A stretch of 6,637 nt of DNA from Prevotellaceae bacterium (GTDB taxonomy: Bacteria; Bacteroidota; Bacteroidia; Bacteroidales; UBA932), in contig JAITQQ010000059.1 in the NCBI GenBank assembly GCA_031288855.1, positions 1 through 6,637 of the forward strand, read 5' to 3'. The translations under genes were made by a program, and so were the position numbers. The notes beneath the pieces were generated by a model. It searched no databases. It was not told the DNA's origin and saw only the letters and a program-made list of their open reading frames with translations. This document shows positions 1 to 3,386 of the stretch, piece after piece. Within the stretch, counting starts at the first letter, position 1, and each line of letters opens with the position of its first letter.

Positions 1-3
1 CAT
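1..3 (-). other. Possible start codon of the next gene, cut by the window edge
   Basis: The window begins with the reverse complement of an ATG, eight bases after an in-frame TAA and preceded by an A-rich stretch (GTTAAAAATG on the minus strand). It follows directly after a strong terminator and a leader peptide, where the start of an attenuated structural gene would be expected. No coding sequence of this gene is visible, so its identity is unknown. Confidence 0.4.
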
Positions 4-20
4 TTTTAACTTATTTACAT

Positions 21-50
21 AAAAAAAGTCCGGCGCTGCTGCCGGACTTT
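21..50 (-). terminator. Intrinsic terminator or attenuator ahead of the left-edge gene
   Basis: A perfect 10-bp stem pairs bases 25-34 with 41-50 around a six-base loop (35-40). On the minus strand the GC-rich core GTCCGGC/GCCGGAC is followed directly by seven T residues (27 to 21), so it should work only leftward. It lies between a short leader reading frame and the probable start codon of the next gene, which suggests a conditional attenuator rather than a simple gene-end terminator. Confidence 0.88.
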
Positions 51-90
51 CCTACCATAATATTACCTTTATATAGAAAAAGACTCCGGC
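41..90 (-). promoter_or_regulatory. Possible antiterminator competing with the terminator hairpin
   Basis: On the transcript, GCCGGA at 90-85 is complementary to TCCGGC at 46-41, the 5' arm of the terminator. After a two-base bulge, the following CTTT-rich stretch (82-77) can pair with GGAAAG just upstream of that arm (52-47), partly through G-U pairs. Using these bases would disrupt the terminator. The upstream arm lies in the last codons of the leader peptide, so a ribosome reaching the stop codon at 69-71 would cover it, while one stalled further upstream would leave it free. The pairing was found by eye and no folding energy was computed. Confidence 0.55.
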
Positions 91-161
91 ACAAGCGCGA
101 CCCGCATGCACATACACATTTGTGTGTTTATGCTGTAAATCCGTGTGCGTAGTTTTTTCAT
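69..161 (-). CDS. Leader peptide with a Met-Cys-Met-Cys-Met run (30 aa)
   Basis: This short reading frame starts with an ATG about 18 bases downstream of the expected transcription start and ends with TAA about 20 bases before the terminator stem. The product begins MKKLRTRIYS, contains QMCMCMR at residues 14-20 and ends VPESFSI. It has no signal peptide or recognisable domain and is basic at the N-terminus. The alternating Met and Cys codons (residues 15-19, bases 119-105) resemble the control codons of amino-acid biosynthesis leader peptides. I infer a cis-acting role, in which stalling at these codons would favour readthrough into the gene at the left edge. There is no Shine-Dalgarno site, as is common in Bacteroidota. 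The alternative is a chance reading frame, which its placement between promoter and terminator makes less likely. Confidence 0.65.
   Translation of the reverse strand: MKKLRTRIYSINTQMCMCMRVALVPESFSI
108..133 (-). promoter_or_regulatory. Leader-transcript hairpin overlapping the Met/Cys codons
   Basis: Transcript bases 133-123 (GCATAAACACA) can pair with 118-108 (TGTGTATGTGC) around a four-base loop, with one A-A mismatch and one T-G wobble. The 3' arm holds the Met/Cys codons. It could act as a transcription pause hairpin that couples RNA polymerase to the leading ribosome, as in classical attenuators. This is inference from position and pairing only. Confidence 0.4.
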
Positions 162-185
162 ATAGCTCAATTTATTTTTCAGGTG

Positions 186-217
186 CAAAGGTACGGCGGT
201 GGATTCTCTCCGGCAAT
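186..217 (-). promoter_or_regulatory. Bacteroides-type promoter for the leader and left-edge gene
   Basis: On the minus strand TACCTTTG (193-186) matches the Bacteroidota -7 element TAnnTTTG. ATTG (217-214) lies 20 bases upstream and supplies the TTG core of the -33 element. Transcription would start near 180-177 and enter the leader peptide at 161. The -33 box overlaps one arm of an inverted repeat. Confidence 0.7.
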
Positions 218-234
218 ACCATCAGTATGGTATT
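215..234. promoter_or_regulatory. Operator-like inverted repeat at the -33 box
   Basis: Perfect 8-bp arms (AATACCAT at 215-222, ATGGTATT at 227-234) flank four bases. The repeat overlaps the last three bases of the -33 element of the leftward promoter and extends upstream. Its symmetry and position suit a dimeric transcription factor that would block or recruit RNA polymerase. No regulator gene is in the window. Confidence 0.5.
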
Positions 235-262
235 TATGGCTGGGCCGCGGGCTCGCTTTTTT

Positions 263-302
263 AAGGCTTTTAGGCTTCAAGGCTTTTAGGCTTTAAGCCC
301 TT
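263..302. repeat. Octamer-period stutter repeat (GGCTT every 8 bases)
   Basis: Four units of 8 bp (aaggcttt, taggcttc, aaggcttt, taggcttt) run from 263 to 294, followed by a degenerate unit. A 15-bp segment is repeated exactly at 263-277 and 279-293. It lies between the end of the four-helix-bundle gene and the leftward promoter. I see no coding role and no convincing terminator in it. Confidence 0.75.
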
Positions 303-321
303 TAATCGACAGACGTCTAAT

Positions 322-897
322 TCACCTCTTCTTGGCTCTTGCCTCCATGCGCAGACGCGTCATCCGCTCGCGCAGACCGCCCTCCGAGAGAAACTCACTC
401 TCCAGTGTTTTAAGCAGCCTGAACAGCAAATAATCTGTATGCCGCAGCAGGCAGATAGCAATATTGGCAATGGTTTCGGGAGGACGGGGCATGGCTATTT
501 TCATGTAGAAAGCAGCATCGTTGTGCATACGGCACAATTCATACATTTTCTTTGCCTCAATCGAATCTGTTTCCCAGATACGTCCTTTTACAAGGTCGAT
601 GTACGATATTTTCCGGAGATAATCTTCATAATCTGCCCAAAGCTCATGCAAGCTTGCCTTTGCTACACCAATCAATTTGATTTCCATTTCTGCCGAAGTA
701 GCCGATGCCTTGCAGCCCTCTACTATATTTTGCTTGCCGGAGCGCGCCGCTTGCACCATTTGGTCGACAGTGCGGTCGCCGCGCCGGAGAAATTTTCCGC
801 AGAAGAAACACGTAATATCGTAAATCGCCTCTGCTTTCTGATAACAGAACAAGTTCCGGTAGTTTCCTGGGTTACGGTATAAACTTTTATTTTCCAT
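322..897 (-). CDS. Four-helix-bundle / suffix-domain protein, Avd-like family
   Basis: A 191-residue protein of the four-helix-bundle family (S23/IVS-like, the fold shared by the DGR accessory protein Avd), in the longer form with a C-terminal suffix domain. The hallmark stretch from G40 to G61 (GDRTVDQMVQAARSGKQNI, then VEG) is followed by CKASATSAEMEIKL and an ELWADYEDYLR helix. The last 60 or so residues form the helical suffix, with a basic tail ending ARAKKR. There is no signal peptide, so it should be cytoplasmic. I chose the ATG at 897; a TTG at 924 would add nine residues but overlaps a possible -7 promoter element. It follows two FISUMP-type lipoproteins with a gap of about 96 bases. 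In DGRs, Avd binds the reverse transcriptase and the template RNA, but neither is visible here. That role is therefore only possible, since most family members have no known function. Confidence 0.85.
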   Translation of the reverse strand: MENKSLYRNPGNYRNLFCYQKAEAIYDITCFFCGKFLRRGDRTVDQMVQAARSGKQNIVEGCKASATSAEMEIKLIGVAKASLHELWADYEDYLRKISYIDLVKGRIWETDSIEAKKMYELCRMHNDAAFYMKIAMPRPPETIANIAICLLRHTDYLLFRLLKTLESEFLSEGGLRERMTRLRMEARAKKR

Positions 898-921
898 TTT
901 GTGGCGGTTAAAATTTTCCCG

Positions 922-929
922 CAAATATA
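922..929 (-). promoter_or_regulatory. Possible -7 promoter element for the four-helix-bundle gene
   Basis: TATATTTG on the minus strand fits TAnnTTTG and would start transcription near 915, just before the ATG at 897. No TTG is found 19-21 bases upstream, so this is weak. The gene may instead be read through from the lipoprotein genes. Confidence 0.28.
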
Positions 930-967
930 GTCAAAATATTCCATTCCCGGCCTCTCCCCCACGCGCG

Positions 968-996
968 TAATTCGTAATCGCTAATTCGTAATTCTA
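968..996. repeat. Heptamer-period repeat after the second lipoprotein gene
   Basis: Units attcgta, atcgcta, attcgta and attctac follow with a 7-base period from 970. An 11-bp segment (taattcgtaat) occurs at 968-978 and 982-992. The array runs into the stop codon of the second lipoprotein gene. Confidence 0.65.
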
Positions 997-1581
997 CTTA
1001 ACGCACCTAACCTGCATCCCGACGTCTTTGACTTTGGCATGCACGCCCAGACCAATTCTGTGGTAGAACATGTAGTACGCGTCGTTAGTATATCCGTACA
1101 TCTCAGTATTGGACCAGTACGCAGCTTCCGAGTTCTCGAGGCTCAAGGAGCTGCCTTCAGCGTACCCGCCATAGCCCCATGATTTCCCCAGTAGATTTGC
1201 ACACGCAGTACCCACTAGTTCGTCAAAGTCCTTTCTCGTGGGCACGCGCCACGGCGACGGGCACATCGTGTTTTTATTTGCATCTACATACGGCCAGTTG
1301 TAATAATAAAAGGTCTTCCCACTCTCCGCATCGGCATAGTTGCGGCACTGCGGCTCGGTATCGCTTTCTTCAAAAGTTTTTCTATTACATTCGGGGCATT
1401 GAATGGCGTCGCTCCACGTTTGGTCGCCAAATGTCCACGTTTGGGTGCTGGCGGCTAAGGGCGGGGTATCGGTGGTTTTGTCGTCGTCTTTCTTGCAGCC
1501 GGCTATCGCTAACGCGATGAGGAGAACGGCCAACGGCCAACGGAGAACGGAAAACGGCAAATGCATTTTTTTTGTTATCAT
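994..1581 (-). CDS. FISUMP-type variable surface lipoprotein (195 aa)
   Basis: A predicted lipoprotein: a hydrophobic signal segment (about residues 8-27) ends in the lipobox LAIAGC with Cys29, followed by KKDDD. The rest is a FISUMP-type domain (Fibrobacter succinogenes major paralogous domain, C-type-lectin-like), with TWSDAI, GKTFYYYNWPYV, CPSPWRVPTRKDFDEL, AYWSNTE and the terminal VRCVK. It is probably exported and anchored in the outer membrane, perhaps as a ligand-binding protein; the ligand is unknown. It lacks the BACON domain of its neighbour. The start at 1581 is favoured over the internal ATG (Met6) because the bases before it (AAACAATAAAA) match those before the paralogue's start. 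It lies 63 bases downstream of the paralogue and shares exact DNA blocks with it at 1483-1530, 1286-1320 and 994-1012, while the rest is diverged. FISUMP-type C-terminal domains are known DGR targets. Confidence 0.88.
   Translation of the reverse strand: MITKKMHLPFSVLRWPLAVLLIALAIAGCKKDDDKTTDTPPLAASTQTWTFGDQTWSDAIQCPECNRKTFEESDTEPQCRNYADAESGKTFYYYNWPYVDANKNTMCPSPWRVPTRKDFDELVGTACANLLGKSWGYGGYAEGSSLSLENSEAAYWSNTEMYGYTNDAYYMFYHRIGLGVHAKVKDVGMQVRCVK
1523..1557. repeat. Five heptamer repeats inside the signal-peptide coding region
   Basis: Five consecutive NNAACGG units (agaacgg, ccaacgg, ccaacgg, agaacgg, aaaacgg) encode part of the signal peptide of the second lipoprotein. Because 7 is not a multiple of 3, gaining or losing one unit would shift the reading frame before the lipobox. 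The paralogue has four such units at the matching place. Confidence 0.75.
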
Positions 1582-1595
1582 AATTTTATTGTTTT

Positions 1596-1609
1596 TTAAC
1601 TCTTAACTC
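1596..1609. repeat. Two heptamer repeats upstream of the second lipoprotein gene
   Basis: The 7-mer ttaactc is repeated twice in tandem, 15 bases upstream of the start codon at 1581. It is too short to mean much alone, but it shares its 7-base period with the other arrays around these genes. Confidence 0.45.
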
Positions 1610-1630
1610 ATACATCATACCTGTAGCGAC

Positions 1631-1645
1631 GTGGCATGCCGCCAC
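1631..1645. repeat. Hairpin directly after the first lipoprotein stop codon
   Basis: Arms GTGGC and GCCAC flank five bases, and the centre contains the palindrome GGCATGCC. On the minus strand the hairpin begins with the last base of the stop codon (1645). No T-run follows, so it is not a typical terminator. The flanks (gtagcgac on one side) suggest one damaged copy of a larger palindromic repeat, half replaced by the gene end. Confidence 0.5.
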
Positions 1646-2499
1646 TACTTAACGCACCTAACCACTTGACCGTAGTTCTTGTAAGCGAGGTCCATGCCCC
1701 GGTAGCTACTTTTGATGTGCATGTAGGCCGCGGTGGAAATACAAGTCTCCGTTGAAGACCAATAGGTACCGTACGTGCCCACATCGACCATAGAACTACC
1801 GTAAGCGTATCCGCCACGGCCCCACGCTGACGCCAATGCGACAGCATTAGTGCAGGTAATGAGTGCATCGAAATCCGATCCAGTCGGCACCCGCCACGGG
1901 GAAGGACACAACGTATTCGCGTTTAGGTTCACATACGGCCAGTTGTAATAATAAAAGGTCTTCCCCTCATAGGTGTAGCTCCGGCACTGGGGCTCGTCAT
2001 AGCTAATCTCGAATGTTTCCTTGTTGCAGTCGGGAATGTGTATGGCGTCGCTCCAGGTGAGGGTGCTGGTGCCAAACTGCCATACATAGCTGCTGGCGGC
2101 ATGGGTCGGAGGATTGTCCACTTCGTTGATAACATAGGCGGCGGCTTGTGTTACCGCCACTGCGCGGCTCAGCGCCCCGGCGGCTATGGTTACCGTGGCG
2201 GCGCGGGTTACGGTGGCGACGTTGGCGGTGAGGCGCAGCACCACCGCGCCGCTGCCGGTGCCGGCGTCGGGCGCCACGGTGCACCACGTGGCGGCAGGGG
2301 TCACCGCGGCCGTCCACGCAAGGTTACCGGTTACATTAAAGCTATAGGTGCCGACGGTGTTGGCGGCGGCAATGGTTTCCGTGTCCGCAGCCAGCGTGGG
2401 CGCCGGGTCGTCTTTCTTGCAGCCGGCTATCGCTAACGCGATGAGGAGAACGGCAAACGGTAAACGGAGAACGGAAAATGCAATGTTTTTTGTCTTCAT
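1645..2499 (-). CDS. BACON plus FISUMP-type variable surface lipoprotein (284 aa)
   Basis: A predicted lipoprotein with lipobox LAIAGC (Cys27) followed by KKDDP. Residues of about 35-120 look like a BACON-type beta-sandwich: SFNVTGNLAWTA, WCTVAP, GSGAVVLRLTAN, and ATVTIAAG leading to AVAVTQAA. BACON domains often sit between the membrane anchor and a binding or catalytic domain. From about residue 138 there is a FISUMP-type domain with TWSDAI, GKTFYYYNWPYV, LCPSPWRVPT, TYWSSTE and the terminal VRCVK. It is probably an outer-membrane-anchored binding protein; the ligand is unknown. The start at 2499 follows AAACAATAAAAAT, matching the paralogue. It is the first intact gene after the promoter at 3005-3035, separated from it by a relic gene. 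Its C-terminus differs from the paralogue mainly by amino-acid-changing substitutions, as expected for a DGR target. Confidence 0.9.
   Translation of the reverse strand: MKTKNIAFSVLRLPFAVLLIALAIAGCKKDDPAPTLAADTETIAAANTVGTYSFNVTGNLAWTAAVTPAATWCTVAPDAGTGSGAVVLRLTANVATVTRAATVTIAAGALSRAVAVTQAAAYVINEVDNPPTHAASSYVWQFGTSTLTWSDAIHIPDCNKETFEISYDEPQCRSYTYEGKTFYYYNWPYVNLNANTLCPSPWRVPTGSDFDALITCTNAVALASAWGRGGYAYGSSMVDVGTYGTYWSSTETCISTAAYMHIKSSYRGMDLAYKNYGQVVRCVK
2447..2474. repeat. Four heptamer repeats inside the signal-peptide coding region
   Basis: Four NNAACGG units (agaacgg, caaacgg, taaacgg, agaacgg), followed by a degenerate aaaatgc, encode the front of the signal peptide. The position matches the five-unit array of the paralogue. 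Slippage by one unit would cause a frameshift. Confidence 0.72.
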
Positions 2500-2532
2500 A
2501 TTTTTATTGTTTCTTAATTCATTGTTTTTTTA

Positions 2533-2560
2533 ATTCAAAATTCAGAATTCAGAATTTCCA
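2533..2560. repeat. Heptamer-period repeat upstream of the first lipoprotein gene
   Basis: Units attcaaa, attcaga, attcaga and atttcca follow with a 7-base period. They lie between the relic gene and the A-rich start region of the BACON-FISUMP lipoprotein. I see no coding role. Confidence 0.65.
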
Positions 2561-2576
2561 CTGTCACGGTCTTTTC

Positions 2577-2858
2577 TTATGCGTTCTTCCTGCTTCTGAA
2601 CTTGATATGGTTTACCTGCTTATATTGCGGGCTCTTTGCCCCGAACAGCGCCTTCACATATTCCTTCACCGCGAGTGCCGTATCCATCATAGCTCGTTGC
2701 GTTCTTGACGGGCGGCCGTGAGGGGCGTAAGCGCGTCCATTAGCGCCTCGTTCGGGAACCCGATGCGGTCGAGCATCGGGAATAAGTTCGTGGTGAAGTT
2801 CTCCGTGTAGGTGAGGAGCTCATGGTCTCCTCCCGGGAAGATAATCTTTTGGTTTCAT
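2577..2858 (-). pseudogene. Frameshifted relic of a small helical Bacteroidota protein
   Basis: Three reading frames together give one continuous protein-like sequence. It starts MKPKDYLPG at the ATG at 2858. One extra base near 2831 then breaks the frame; without it the reading continues G-DHELLTYTENFTTNLFPMLD and on to LTAARQERNEL. After a second break near 2690-2700 the third frame gives MMDTALAVKEYVKALFGAKS and ends KFRSRKNA before TAA at 2579-2577. Only the first nine or so residues precede the first break, and that frame stops after 12 codons. The N-terminal half resembles small alpha-helical proteins of unknown function that I recall from Bacteroidales, some of them longer, so an internal deletion is also possible. 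It is the first thing transcribed from the promoter at 3005-3035. Whether any piece is translated is unknown. Confidence 0.6.
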
Positions 2859-2894
2859 AACGGTTATTTATTAAATTAAACATTCTATCCGTAG

Positions 2895-2957
2895 CATTCG
2901 CGGGAGCCCGCCAAACATTCGCGGGAGCCCGCCAAACATTCGCGGGAGCCCGCCAAA
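2895..2957. repeat. Three perfect 21-bp tandem repeats, each with a hairpin core
   Basis: Three identical 21-bp copies occupy 2895-2915, 2916-2936 and 2937-2957. A fourth copy breaks off after three bases. Each copy holds gcgggagcccgc, a 5-bp GC stem with a two-base gap. The array lies in the expected untranslated leader of the island transcript, so the RNA could form a row of GC-rich hairpins. The lack of any mismatch suggests recent expansion. Confidence 0.9.
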
Positions 2958-2976
2958 CATCCGCCCCAACAGTTTC

Positions 2977-2999
2977 GATTTGACTATGTAGGTCAAATC
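2977..2999 (-). promoter_or_regulatory. Stem-loop at the expected 5' end of the island transcript
   Basis: Perfect 8-bp arms (gatttgac at 2977-2984, gtcaaatc at 2992-2999) flank seven bases. The stem starts six bases after the -7 element of the promoter, so the RNA would begin with or very near this hairpin. Such 5'-end hairpins can stabilise mRNA. The repeat could equally be a regulator site overlapping the start point. Confidence 0.55.
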
Positions 3000-3004
3000 A
3001 GTGG

Positions 3005-3035
3005 CAAAGGTATTGAAGTTTTTCTGGATAACAAA
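3005..3035 (-). promoter_or_regulatory. Consensus Bacteroides-type promoter of the lipoprotein island
   Basis: On the minus strand TTTG (3035-3032) is followed by 19 bases and TACCTTTG (3012-3005), a full match to the Bacteroidota housekeeping pattern. Transcription would start near 2999 and run into the repeat leader, the relic gene and the two lipoprotein genes. The -33 box lies in the T-run of the preceding operon's terminator. Confidence 0.8.
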
Positions 3036-3052
3036 AAAAATAAGGCACTTAT
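3033..3052 (-). terminator. Weak intrinsic terminator of the metal operon
   Basis: ATAAG/CTTAT arms around TGC (3040-3052) are followed on the minus strand by an eight-base T-run (3040-3033). The stop codon of the CxxC protein gene lies in the stem. The stem is short and AT-rich, so readthrough into the lipoprotein island is plausible. Confidence 0.45.
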
Positions 3053-3369
3053 GGCTGGGCGGGCTTCGCTTCTGCCGTAAATCCTAATTTCTCAATCGCT
3101 TTTTTCAGCTTCTCTTCCGTCGTTTTCTTCGCATCGTACACGATTTCCACGGTCTTCTTTTCCAAGTCTATCGTTAAGTCTTTAACTCCTTTTTCCCACG
3201 AAATATTTTTTTCAATTTTCGTTTTGCAGTTTTCGCAGTACATATTGACGGTGAAAGTCACTTCTTCGCTTTTTTTCTTTTTCGCTTTATCCTTGGGTTC
3301 TTGAGCGCTTAATGACAAACACAAGGTAAACCCCATGAATAAAAACAAAAATAATCTGAATGCTTTCAT
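3049..3369 (-). CDS. Periplasmic heavy-metal-associated (HMA) domain protein
   Basis: A 106-residue protein with a signal peptide (about residues 1-22, cleavage near SLSA/QEP), a Lys-rich linker (residues 25-36) and one HMA domain (about 37-98). The metal-binding loop is NMYCENCKTKIEK with Cys45 and Cys48, and the rest follows the beta-alpha-beta-beta-alpha-beta pattern up to the LGFTAE strand. Family members bind soft metals such as Cu(I) or Hg(II) through the two cysteines and pass them to partners. The signal peptide points to a periplasmic carrier, as in MerP. It is the last gene of the operon, 17 bases after the TonB receptor, and has a good Shine-Dalgarno site (AAAGGAG, 3382-3376) six bases before the ATG, which is unusual here. 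Its neighbours make copper the likeliest metal, but specificity cannot be read from the sequence. Confidence 0.92.
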   Translation of the reverse strand: MKAFRLFLFLFMGFTLCLSLSAQEPKDKAKKKKSEEVTFTVNMYCENCKTKIEKNISWEKGVKDLTIDLEKKTVEIVYDAKKTTEEKLKKAIEKLGFTAEAKPAQP

Positions 3370-3386
3370 ATCATACTCCTTTTAAG

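Noticed and set aside
11..58. A 15-codon minus-strand frame (MVGKSGSS...) reading through the terminator stem
   Set aside because: It has an ATG and a stop, but its codons are dictated by the hairpin sequence. A second leader peptide is possible but cannot be supported from one sequence.
1..321. DGR template repeat downstream of the Avd-like gene
   Set aside because: Nothing here resembles the 3' ends of the lipoprotein genes, and the shared terminal 19-base block is found only at 994-1012 and 1645-1663.
439..882. Plus-strand frame of 147 codons opposite the four-helix-bundle gene
   Set aside because: The minus-strand product carries a well-known family signature, and the plus-strand translation shows no family features.
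994..1965. Both lipoprotein 3' ends copied recently from one common template repeat
   Set aside because: Upstream of the last 27 codons there is a one-codon length difference and many ordinary synonymous differences. A single recent template cannot explain the whole variable region.
2038..2436. Gly/Arg-rich plus-strand frame opposite the BACON domain
   Set aside because: Its composition comes from the Ala/Thr/Val-rich, GC-rich codons of the BACON region on the other strand, and it has no start context.
2895..2957. CRISPR array
   Set aside because: The three 21-bp copies are directly adjacent with no spacers, so this is a plain tandem repeat.
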